A stretch of 64,000 bases of DNA from contig JAKZHN010000015.1 of NCBI GenBank assembly GCA_037179335.1, positions 558,001 through 622,000 on the forward strand, written 5' to 3'. The position numbers and the translations under genes were made by a program. The stretch comes from Cyclaneusma minus. Taxonomy: Eukaryota; Ascomycota; Leotiomycetes; Marthamycetales; Marthamycetaceae. Shown one piece after another: positions 55,277 to 64,000 of this stretch (its first letter is position 1; each line of letters starts with the position of its first letter). The notes beneath the pieces were generated by a model. The model had not been told where the DNA came from. It was given only the letters and a program-made list of their open reading frames with translations, and did no database searches.

Positions 55277-56198
55277 TTAGTCGCTGTCATCCAGTTCGCC
55301 GTCATCCAGTTCGCTGTCATCCAGTTCCTCCTTTTCCTCGGTATCAAGTATGGCTCTGAGTTCCTCCTCGGAGATTGGCTGTCTGCAGTACTTATCATCC
55401 TCGCCGTCTGCAGTATCATCCTCAGAACCATTAGCCTGGGCAGCCTCCCCGCTAGGACCATTCTCCTGGTGTCGTCCCATTCTGACAGTCTGGTTGGCGC
55501 CCTCTCCATCGGAGTCTTCATCCTGGCCCTTGGAGGTAAAGGGTTCGAGTGAGACATGTCTACCTACCTTGACGTCTCCATCGGCGGCATTGGAGGTAGG
55601 AGTATCGGGTGAGACGATTCCTAACTCGATGTCACGAGCATGTTTCTCTTCCAAGATCGAGTGGTGCATTCCGTTACGCGTTCTGGACAAGAATCAGTCA
55701 TTGAGCCATTCATTGGAGAATCATACAACTAGTAGAAGGAGTATTGAGGAATTGAATTTGAACATACCTTTCCTTGACCGTGGCATGTTCAATTTCCCCT
55801 AGTAGCTGCGCTTGTCGGGACGGCGACGCAGCCTGATAGTCGGCACTATTCTTGACCTTCCTCTGCGCGTAGTCGATTGCAGATTGGTCTATCTTCTTGG
55901 CTTGGGCGAGTAGGTTTGGATAGCTCTGGGAATCGATACGACGCTCCAGACTGCGCTGACGCTCCCGGTTGCGCTCGGCCTGAAGACGTTGGTCGGCGAT
56001 GTATGCTTTGGTAAATGGCTGACGGACTCTGAGAGAGCGCGGATTGGAGGAGTCCTCGTCGCTCGAACCGGATGGATCTTCCAACGGTGTGCGTCGAGGT
56101 TCCCTGGGTTCACCGAACTCGCGTTTTGCCATCGTCTCCGGCGCTATTGAAAGTTTGGAATAACCTGTGCCGTTGCTCACAGCGTACCTACGAGCCAT
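55277..56198 (-). CDS. Uncharacterised charged protein with acidic repeat tail
   Basis: Two exons on the minus strand, 56198-55768 and 55682-55277, joined within an Arg codon (AG|A), giving 278 residues. The N-terminal part is basic and polar (MARRYAVSNGTGYSKLSIAP). Residues ~75-145 are a long charged helix (ADQRLQAERNRERQRSLERR, then SRQAQLLGEIEHATVKER). The second exon continues with HHSILEEKHARDIELGIVSP. The last ~60 residues are very acidic and end in a 15-bp tandem repeat encoding ELDDS/ELDDG/ELDDS. No enzymatic motif or targeting signal is seen. It could be a nuclear or chromatin-associated coiled-coil protein, but no family was recognised. The clean splice (GTATGT...TTGTCCAG) supports the model. 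Confidence 0.75.
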
Positions 56199-56661
56199 GG
56201 TTGCTGGATCAACTGCAGCATGTAGGTAGTGGACGAACGAATAGCCGCCGGCAAGGGCAGCGTGGTTGAAGGCGCAAGGTGGAAGGGGAAGAAAGAGGGA
56301 AAGTCACAAATTAATGGAGATGGATGTGAAGTTGACGCTAGTGGCGCGGAAATATCTGCTTTCGACTCTGCGTGTTGTCGCCTATTCACAACACCCGTAG
56401 GACGACTGCCCTCAGGAGTTAGTGAAAACGGACGATTGGACTAGCAACAATACTAGTCTTGTGCTCACTTAGCTAGCTAGTAGCTCCGTCCTTCACCCTA
56501 AAAAAGGTCTTTTCCAACGCGTCCCTCGACGGACTCTATTCTCTCCAAAAACCTGAACCTAGCTTTACTTTTCACGAGAAACCACATCCGGCCTCGTACG
56601 TCATCTTCTTCGAAGCAAACAATACAGCTCCCCTGACGAACAAGAAAGATATCAACAGCAC
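56199..56661. other. Intergenic, no supported gene
   Basis: 463 bp lie between the start of the acidic orphan and the stop of the ubiquitin-like-domain ORF. Short ORFs only. Confidence 0.4.
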
Positions 56662-57131
56662 CTAACTACGCATCTGCATTGTGACCGAAAGGCCTGGGGT
56701 CCCGAGATACGGCCAGGCCGCAGGGAGGATAGTGCTGCCATCAACCCCAACCAGGTCAAAGGAACCTGCCAATACCAACGGTTCAAGATCCTCAACATTT
56801 GCAAAAGCACCGTCTATGAGATTTTTCATAGACTTTATATGAGAGTGAAGAGTCAGCACTTGGATCGTCCATTAGAAGTAGTGCTCAAAGCGACCTAGAG
56901 GAGACTGTGACATACCGGCCAATCTCTACAGTGTTGATAGAGAAAACAGAGCAGTCGGCCAATAGGATCCTTCACATGAACGAGTCCTCCGGAATTGCTG
57001 GAACTGCGGTTCTCTGCTGCTCTTGGAACAGAACTAGCCGGGACTTCTTGGGATGGCCGAGGGGATGGCTTCGCGGCAGACTTGGGCTTGGTGGCGCTAT
57101 TTCTGAACTCCTCGTCCAATACTTCCTCCAT
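56662..57131 (-). CDS. Ubiquitin-like (ULD-type) domain ORF, possibly the 3' part of a decayed gene
   Basis: Two exons on the minus strand, 57131-56916 and 56832-56662, joined in phase 0 (CCG|TCT; donor GTATGT, acceptor TATAAAG), 128 residues from ATG 57131. The C-terminal ~80 residues read VKDPIGRLLCFLYQHCRDWP then SMKNLIDGAF, SFDLVGVDGSTILPAAW and a final TMQMR. This matches the fungal ubiquitin-like domain that ends DG-x-IILP-x-W...I-MHMW, often in NLR/STAND-type or filament-forming proteins. Upstream the same frame stays open to ~57230, preceded by a pyrimidine-rich acceptor-like CCCGCAG, so the true gene may extend further 5'. The VVQMEEVLDEEF motif at its start belongs to the degenerate repeat described for 57200-58060. 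Confidence 0.5.
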
Positions 57132-57199
57132 CTGAACAACCTTATCTTTTGTCAATGGATCGAAAGTTTCGACAAGTCTAATGGGTTTAGCGTAGGCTT

Positions 57200-58060
57200 T
57201 CCCTTGTCTGCGGGCGAGAAAGAGAGATGAGCACCGGGCAGAAACTCTGCGTCAACAGTTTCTTCCATCAACACAGGCCTTCCTTCGGTCTTCGATCATG
57301 ATGGGGTTTTCTCGTCTACAATTTCCCTCCATCGAGACGGTTTTTCCTTCTGTTGTCGAACGTGGGCAGAATGGATTTCTGTCGGCGAAAAATGCGTATC
57401 AACCGCAATAAATTGCCCGGTCTGCCTTCCTCAACCAGTAGAGTTAGATCATCGCAACTCTCATCGACAGTCGCCACATTTGGGCTCGCGCCAGGCTCGA
57501 ATTCCTCGTCGAGAATCTCTTCCAACTGAACTTTGAAATGACTGGGGCTTTGCGAGAGGCTGCGCCCACGTTTTCCTGTCGATTCCGCCATACTATGTCA
57601 CTTCCAAAGTTCATTGTCGACTCCTGATTACTGGACGCTTTCCACCTTTGCCGGTCGATTCCAACCTGCTGTATCATATCCAGAGTTTCTGATGGATTCC
57701 AATGTCTATAATCGACTGAGGATTACCAGATCATCGACGAGTTGGGTGACTGTTGTTGAGTGGTTGCTCGGAGATGAAGATGGGACGTACTACAGTGCTG
57801 GGTAGTTTCCAAGATTTCTATGCTCGACGTCGTCCAGGCTTTGGACATTGGGATGAGAGCCAGGAGTGTATTCTTCGTCGACGACTGCTTCAACCTGCAC
57901 CGACCGAGGTATTTGGGGCCGACAGGAGGTTCCTGTGCCGTGAAATTAGGCCGGCTTATCGTGGTCTGGTGACATCGTTCTCCGGCTAACATAATAGGGA
58001 AATGAAATTTCTGGCCGGAACTGGAAGTTCTTTCTCGAATTCCTCGACTTCCGAAAAGTC
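57200..58060 (-). repeat. Degenerate coding repeat, core (V/L)DEEF-x-PG-x-x-PN
   Basis: The motif recurs in different frames on the minus strand: VQLEEILDEEFEPGASPN (~57530-57475), VQVEAVVDEEYTPGSHPN (~57900-57845), VDAEFLPGAH (~57260-57230), VDTHFSP (~57400-57380) and FSEVEEFEKELPVPARN (~58050-58000). It recurs again at the start of the ubiquitin-like ORF. Stops and frame changes separate the copies. This is best read as tandemly repeated coding units that have decayed, or as many short exons I cannot resolve. Confidence 0.5.
57316..57591 (-). pseudogene. Fragment of the repeat-bearing gene, 91-codon ORF
   Basis: The ORF from ATG 57591 to TAG 57316-57318 starts MAESTGKRGRSLSQSPSHFK and has one clear repeat copy (VQLEEILDEEFEPGASPN). 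It then drifts into an Arg-rich tail that looks out of frame. No canonical donor follows that would connect it to the ubiquitin-like exons. It may be the true 5' exon of the locus with a non-obvious intron, or a relic. Function cannot be assigned. Confidence 0.3.
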
Positions 58061-58304
58061 CGTATCATCATGGGCTTCGGCTCATGAGACCTGAGTGACA
58101 GTAACCCCAAATCCCCTCTCGGAAGCTTTATTTCCCATTTCCCCACTGGCCAGAGAGTCAGAAGACACCTTGGACCCATTCAAGTCCCTAACAGAAGTCG
58201 TTTGCTCAAGCCATTCCGTAGCAGATGTCGCTGTTGTTTTGCAGTATACGACGTGTTTTAGAAAGTCAAAGGAACCTAGAGAAAACCGCGAAGTGATCAG
58301 CAGC

Positions 58305-58350
58305 AATTGTACTGATTGGAAATACTCCGATGACTAGGAAATTCTCCTAC
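58305..58350. repeat. Two units of the degenerate ~20-bp repeat
   Basis: TGATTGGAAATACTCCGATG followed by ACTAGGAAATTCTCC resembles the TACTTGGAATACTCC units in the BTB gene intron. Confidence 0.4.
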
Positions 58351-58629
58351 ACCGATCCACTCGTCACGGATGAACATTGGACATGCACATAGGAATCTAG
58401 GGTTTTTAGTACATGGATAAAGCCGTAAGCCAGGCAATGATGCGAACTTAGTATGTACCTAGGTACCTTACAATTCCGTCGCTCGGGGGCTGGAACTCAC
58501 AGTGATACTTGAAAACTCTCATCTCATGACATCACTATTGCGACAAGTTTGACCGTCTTTAAGTCAATGAAATAGTCTTGGGTATTCCATTCAAATCTTC
58601 GGACCCAGAGAAAGCCTCCGAAAGTCATG

Positions 58630-59677
58630 TCAAGACTTAACCCCCAATTTCTCCCCACTATCCGCCATACTCCCAACCAACCCCAGCGTAACCTCCATCC
58701 CCCTTTGAATCGCCCTCACATCGCTATCAACCGGCACATGCAAGAACAGCACCCTCCTCTCCTCCCCCCTCTTCCACAAATGCGCCAAACTCGAAAAATA
58801 AATAAAATCGCACAGATACCTCCCCGCATCCTCACTCACTCGAATATCTTCATTCTGTGTACCCATCCCATGAGCAAAACCCTCGCTTTAAATCAATGTA
58901 AGGCAAGCACTTACAGGTAACCCTTGCTTCCACCTCCTCCAAACATCATCAACATTCAACCCACTAAGTAATTCCTTAGGAACACCGTGCCAAATCCATT
59001 TGTCGCCTTCGTGAGCGCGCCGCGATTCGTCGTTCAATAGGACGCCGTCTACGTCGGGGATGTGGTAGCCGTCGCGGTGGCCGCGGCGTTCTATGCTGTA
59101 GAAGTTGCGGCCGGTGGCCATGCCGATGTGGAGCATGTAATCTATCCTCCTCTTTGGCTTCTCAGGCGCAGGCTGTTTTGTACTCTTCTCTTCTGCTGTA
59201 TATGTACTGCCACTGATCGGCCTCGAGTCCTCGCCATCCCATAGTTTGGGAACTAGCGACCGCACTACGTCGTAGGAGACTCGGACTGCTTCGCTGTCGA
59301 CTAATATGCGGACTGGTCGTGAGGGTTTGTGCGACTGCGCTGACGAGAAGGGAGGGGGTAGGAAAGGAGGTAAGGCGTGGGCGATTTCCCAGGAGGGATT
59401 GATTGGGTATTGGGCTCTAAAGGGCTGTATATCACAACACGCGTCAGCCAAGTTCATATTACATATAGCAATATCTGTCTCAAATATGCACAATGTGCAG
59501 TTTTATCGATTGAGCGAGGACCGATCTGTTGCACGCAGAAAACTAAAGCTGCAGGAGACAGTCATAGCAGATTCTAAGGAAACACGAGTCACGAACCCCG
59601 AAGCCGGTGACGAGAACTGTGATCTCGTCGTGGCTGGAAGATGGAAGATCGGGCTCCTCCTGTGCTATGGAACCCAT
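58630..59677 (-). CDS. Pyroglutamyl peptidase I-like cysteine peptidase (C15)
   Basis: Three exons on the minus strand: 59677-59597, 59424-58915 and 58854-58630, giving 271 residues. The family removes N-terminal pyroglutamate from peptides in the cytosol. The N-terminal strand and loop TVLVTGFG|PFRAQYPINPSWEI is restored exactly by the first splice (donor GTTCGT, non-consensus but GT). The middle part has DYMLHIGMATGRNFYSIERR and the HRDGYHIPDVDG substrate-pocket segment. The catalytic Cys lies in SEDAGRYLCDFIYFSSL and the catalytic His in RRVLFLHVPVDSD, both in exon 3. Compared with bacterial enzymes of ~215 residues, fungal members are longer. An insertion rich in Ser/Lys/Pro sits around residue 110. 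The catalytic Glu was not pinned by eye. Confidence 0.88.
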
Positions 59678-60424
59678 TTTGGGCGGTGGAGAGGTCGAGA
59701 GTTGTAGGAAAGAACGTATGTCGAGATATGGACGAGATATGGATGGTTATGCGGGATGGACCATGGCATTTCAACATCCCGGTTGCGGTCTGCGGAGTTT
59801 GGCGGGGTCCGGGGAAGGCGGGACGGTTGCAGCCGAGGCCGACGCTACGTGCCAAGCTCAAACTATTAATAGTAGCAGCGAGAGCGACGATATAGGCTTG
59901 GTGAAGGCCTACTAGTATTGATGTATAAAAGTAAAAAGTCGAGATATCAGTCTGATAGCATTTCTCATGTCTCGATTCCCGCGGTTTCTGATTTCATCGT
60001 CAACCCTTGGACATCTCACAGTTCCGAGCTCGGACTGAGAACCATCAACTCTTCAAGCAACCAAAGTTTCGACAAGCCAAGTAAGACTCACACGTGAATA
60101 GAGATTTTCATACCCCTGAGTCCTATCGCAAACTTTAGAGTTAGGATTCTTCAATAACCTTCTTCGGGACATGGTCACCAGCATAGATGAAACCGAGATA
60201 AAGAAATGGGTATGAACCACTTACATGAGGGGAGAATTCGCTCCCAGCCATTCGGCCCATTCCATTATGTAGGCTAAGTTCCTATACATCGTATCTTACA
60301 AGCAAATGCTATCGTCGTATCTATCCACTGGCACATCTCATGCCTAGTCCCAACCCAAACTCCATACGCTAAGAGCAATGCCGTTACTAGAGGGGATATC
60401 GTGATGGTTCTGGGAGTGACTGTA
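59678..60424. other. Intergenic, no supported gene
   Basis: 747 bp lie between the peptidase promoter side and the Zim17 3' end. A short ORF antisense to the peptidase 5' exon is a shadow. Nothing else recognised. Confidence 0.4.
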
Positions 60425-61173
60425 TCATGCAGCACTGCCTTTGGTATCACTGTCTTCCCCTCCTGGCAACTTCATAGTCAGCTCTGTCTTGTAGTCAGAA
60501 CTGCGAGAATCCTGCCAAAACTCCAGGTTGCCGTCTTCGGAAAGGGTCCCTCGCTTCACAAGCTGTCCTTTTTCCCGCATCAAGTCCTCGATAGTCATTT
60601 TGCGATCCATAAAAATCTGTGTCAAGCATCGTCAACCAGCCGTACTCATAATATAGATGACTTAGATAGAGAATGGCGTACCCCTAGGTGGTCACTGATT
60701 ACATGTCGATTCCTGCAACTGGGACAAGTAATCAATACACTCCCCTTGTGATATCCTTGCTTGCTGATGGAATGCTGTGATCGGTGGGTACATGGTTTGC
60801 ACGTAAAGGTAATTTGGTAGGTGGGCTGGTCTGGTGTATTTCGTGGCCCGGGGATGGGCGTTCGAGGAAACGAGCCTAGAGCCTCTGCTGTCTGCGAATC
60901 GGAGCTTTGAGGTTTCGGTGAAGCGACGTCGCTTTCGGGGGCAGCTTGCGACTCTGTGGTAGTCTGGGCTTGGGCGCTTGGTGGAGCTGAGCGAAAGGTC
61001 GAGCCATAAGGAGCAGAATCGTCTGGGCTTCGGAGAGAAGGTGTTGGACGGTAATGGAGAGATCGTGCAGCAGCAGGTGCCTGATGCCATTGCGATGCGG
61101 ATTGTCGAGCGGCCCCAAATGCTCGGCGGGCTAGCTGGCGGTAGATTGAATTCATTGGGATTCCTGCAGACAT
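60425..61173 (-). CDS. ZIM17: Zim17/DNL-type zinc finger protein, mitochondrial Hsp70 escort
   Basis: Two exons on the minus strand, 61173-60682 and 60616-60425, phase 0 (GGG|ATT), giving 227 residues. The protein keeps matrix Hsp70 (Ssc1) soluble and aids protein import and Fe/S biogenesis. An Arg/Ser/Ala-rich N-terminus (IYRQLARRAFGAARQSASQW) is a presequence, followed by a disordered Pro/Ser/Gln linker. The DNL zinc domain starts YQITFTCKPCTHRSQHSISK, with the first CxxC, continues QGYHKGSVLITCPSCRNRHV, with the second CxxC, and reaches the defining SDHLG|IFMDRKMTIEDLMREKG across the intron. All four zinc Cys are present. The Glu/Asp-rich tail is variable. Confidence 0.94.
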
Positions 61174-61606
61174 GGTCGATGGAATGGGAGTTGTTCTGAT
61201 TCGGAAGACTCAGTCTTTGGATGATGAAATTTGGTGGCAAGGCTGAGGTGAAGGATGGACTTGACTGTCCTCGCAGGCGGCAGCCTCACGCCCGGATTAT
61301 TATTCTGCCGATGGCTGCCCGTTTATTCACAACCTTGAACCACCAGGCGCTTTCAACATGTCTTGATTTCCTTTCTATTTCACTTAAAACGCGTCCATGG
61401 GTCAGCTTCACTTCGACGCCTGTCTCCCGCTCTCTTCCTACGCGTAGACCACGTAGAAATGCTATTCTGAGCCGCATACCCATCCTCGCCAAAAGCTCCG
61501 ACTTGAACCAGCCTGGTCGGTCGAGCCCACTCAAGAGCTTCGTGATTTGCCTCACACCCACTCCATCGTCTCTTTGAAAAAGGTCGCCACCGACCTTAAG
61601 CCGATA
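61174..61606. promoter_or_regulatory. Divergent promoter region of ZIM17 and the cullin
   Basis: 433 bp lie between divergent starts. No element was recognised with confidence. Confidence 0.35.
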
Positions 61607-64000
61607 ATGATTACTGGAAGGGGAGGTAAGAATAAGATCCGACCACCTCGTAGGGTATGTTACGTCTCTCTATCTTCATCTTTCCCAATCTCGACCCCGC
61701 GATGCCCCTCCAGGGTTCTCTCTTCCACGCCTGCTTCAAACATTATCGCGTCTGCTCTGCCAAGTGGGAGCTGCGCTGTCGCGTCGTGCCGAATCCTGCA
61801 CCCATCTCCGACCGACTCTGCACCAGATCTGAGCCAACTTCGCCGCCGCCTTTCAAGGCCCGCCGCCTCTGAACGACCACCACGCAAGCCATTCAATGGC
61901 AGCCAACAGTCAAGATTTCGATGGCGCTTTGGCGTATGCGCTCCAGCTCAGCTCAGTACGAGCTCCCTACCCGGCGCACCTTCAATCATCCTCTGCTTGT
62001 ATGCCGTTCTGTGACTGCGCAAATGCTGACACTCTTGATAGTCTGGTCTCCATGGCGGATCCCCAGCAAACAGCTTCGAAGCCCTCTGGACGCAACTTCG
62101 CTCTGCCCTCGTCGAGATCCATACCCGAAACGCATCCACCCTCTCATTCGAACACCTCTACCGCGCTTCATACAAGATTGTTCTCAAGAAAGATGGGGAC
62201 TCACTCTACGATAGGGTGCGGCAATTCGAGGAGCAATGGTTCGCCGCGGAGGTGATGCCTATCATTCAGAAGCTTATCACCAAGAATCTGCTGTTACTGG
62301 CACAAGGAGCCGGTTCCACAATTGCTGCGAACGAGCGGCGCCGTCTAGGAGAGAAGTTCTTGGACGGTCTCGTCAAGGCGTGGACCGATCACCAACTCAG
62401 CATGAGTATGACCACCGATGTCCTCATGTACATGGACCGAGTTTATTGTGGCGACAACCGAAAGGCCTCAATCTTCACGACTGCCATGGGTCTGTTCCGA
62501 GATCATGTGCTGAGGAGCAATCTTTCCGAGGCTGCCGACGTCCAGATTGTCACCTTTGATATTCTGAACTCTGTCATCCTGGATCAGATTCGGATGGAGC
62601 GAGAGGGTGACGTGATCAAAAAATCGTTGGTGCGGTCCGTCTGTTACATGCTTGAAGCCCTCTACGAGAACGACGAGGAAGCTGAGAGCGATAAGCTGTA
62701 TCTGACAACCTTCGAGCCTGCATTCTTGCACAGCAGCACGGATTTCTACAAGGCTGAATGTCAGAAGCTGCTCCAGGACGGAGATGCAGGTAGCTGGCTT
62801 AAGCAGACCCAGAAGAGGCTTTCCGAAGAGGCAGATCGGTGCGCAACGACCATATCAGTACTCACAGAAAACAAGATTCTGAAAGTCGTGGAGGCGGAGC
62901 TGATCTCGGCGCACTTCGAAGATTTTCTCGCTCTGGAGGGAAGCGGTGTGAAGTCGATGATCGAAAACGATCGACACGAAGAACTGAAGTTGCTTTATCA
63001 GCACATCTCACGCGTCGACCCGGCCAAGGATGCGTTGAAGAATGCTCTCCAGAGTCGGATCATGAATATGGGAGCGGAGGTCAACAAAACCATCTTGAAT
63101 ACAGACTTTTCAGCTGCACAGCCGGTCAAAGGCGGAGCCGGGGATGCCAACTCTGGTGAAGCGTCTGACAAGGCAAAGCCGCACTCCCTGACAGCTGCAG
63201 CCCAACAAACTGCTGCTGCAATCAAGTGGGTGGACGAGGTTTTGCAGTTGAAAGAAAAGTTCGATGCTATGATGGAAAAGTGCTTTGCTCAAGACCAGCC
63301 AATTGGATCTGCAATCACGAAGAGTTTCTCCGACTTCGTCAACCTCTTTCCCCGGTGCTCTGAATATGTCTCCCTCTTCATCGACGACAATCTGAAGCGA
63401 GGCATCAAAGGCAAATCGGAAGCAGAAATTGATGTGGTGCTCGACAAAGCTGTAACGCTGCTGCGATACATTTCTGATAAGGATCTCTTCGAGAGATATT
63501 ACAAGAAGCATCTTGCCCGTCGTCTCTTGTTAGGCAAGTCCGAGAGCACGGACGTCGAGAAGCAGATGATTTCTCGTATGAAGATGGAAGTTGGGAATTA
63601 CTTTACCAACAAACTCGAAGGAATGTTCAAAGACATGACAATGTCTGAGGAACTAACCGCAGGATACCGTGAGCACATTCAGCAACTGGGCGATGTGGAC
63701 CGAAAGCGCATTGATTTAGGTATCAACGTCTTGACAACCAACTTCTGGCCTGTGGAAGCCATGGGTGGCGTCGGCTACCGAGATGAGAAGAATGAGGTCG
63801 CCCAATGTCTTTGGCCTCCGGAGATTAAGATCTTGATGGACAGCTTTACGAAGTACTACCTCAAGGAGAGGAATGGCAGGCAACTGACCTGGCTTGGCTT
63901 CACGGGTACGGCGGACATTCGCTGCATTTTCCCGAAGATCCCCGGCAAGGATGGCATTTTGGGCCGAGAACGTCGTCACGAGATCCAGGTTACCACATAT
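61607..64000 (+). CDS. Cullin-3 type ubiquitin ligase scaffold, 5' part
   Basis: Exon 1 is 61607-61654 (MITGRGGKNKIRPPRR, the usual cullin-3 start), followed by GTATGT. Exon 2 runs from 62042 in an open frame past the window end, so ~669 residues are visible and the 3' end is missing. Joining these directly gives a normal spacing before NSFEALWTQLRSALVEIHTR and ASTLSFEHLYRASYKIVLKK. The implied 387-nt first intron is long for this window, but I found no in-frame exon inside it. Cullin repeats follow. The cullin-homology region starts around LRYISDKDLFERYYKKHLAR and includes QMISRMKMEVGNYFTNKLEG. The missing 3' end should hold the Rbx1-binding and neddylation parts. Cullin-3 pairs with BTB adaptors. 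A BTB gene is at 20.7 kb, but no functional link is shown. Confidence 0.9.

Overview
The window is nuclear DNA of a filamentous ascomycete (Pezizomycotina). Protein-coding genes are separated by long intergenic stretches. They carry short introns of about 50-270 nt with GTRNGT donors and CTRAC-like branch points. Gene content is typically fungal: a Zn2Cys6 transcription factor with a fungal-specific domain, Zim17, Sec66, a fungal cytosine deaminase and a mitochondrial carbamoyl-phosphate synthase large subunit. I could not fix the class from the sequence alone. No rRNA, tRNA, CRISPR or prokaryotic feature was seen.

Layout. 0-10 kb: 3' end of a Kel3-like Kelch protein, cytosine deaminase (minus), Ydj1-type DnaJ (plus), uroporphyrinogen decarboxylase (minus) and a 695-aa helical orphan (plus). 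10-22 kb: a zinc-cluster transcription factor with an in-frame stop, a secreted type-B carboxylesterase, a small cysteine-rich secreted protein, a small DGAIG-repeat protein and a BTB/POZ protein. 22.4-27.5 kb: a 5-kb stretch with no gene I can support. 27.5-37 kb: an 895-aa Ser/Pro-rich protein, then the head-to-head pair ATP synthase gamma / DNA topoisomerase I. 37-43 kb: a repeat-rich island with a tandem family of tiny membrane-helix genes, split by a 618-bp hAT-like MITE with an exact 8-bp target duplication. 43-53 kb: two small orphan genes, the head-to-head pair SEC66 / NPL4, and the CPS large subunit. 55-64 kb: an acidic orphan, a decaying ubiquitin-like-domain locus, pyroglutamyl peptidase I, Zim17, and the 5' part of a CUL3-type cullin that runs off the end.

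How the genes relate. Most are housekeeping genes: heme synthesis, pyrimidine salvage, arginine or pyrimidine precursor synthesis, ATP synthesis, mitochondrial and cytosolic chaperoning, ER translocation and ERAD, ubiquitin ligation and DNA topology. Two divergent pairs share short intergenic regions and may be co-regulated: ATP3/TOP1 (531 bp) and SEC66/NPL4 (439 bp). The unusual material is the tandem small-gene family with its MITE, a degenerate ~20-bp repeat found inside introns of two genes and in three intergenic places, a transition-rich ~200-bp duplication that looks like RIP, the nonsense codon in the zinc-cluster gene, and the decaying ubiquitin-like locus.

Limits. Exon borders were placed by eye from splice signals, reading-frame continuity and remembered family conservation. 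Nothing was aligned or searched. Gene symbols refer to yeast-style orthologue families.
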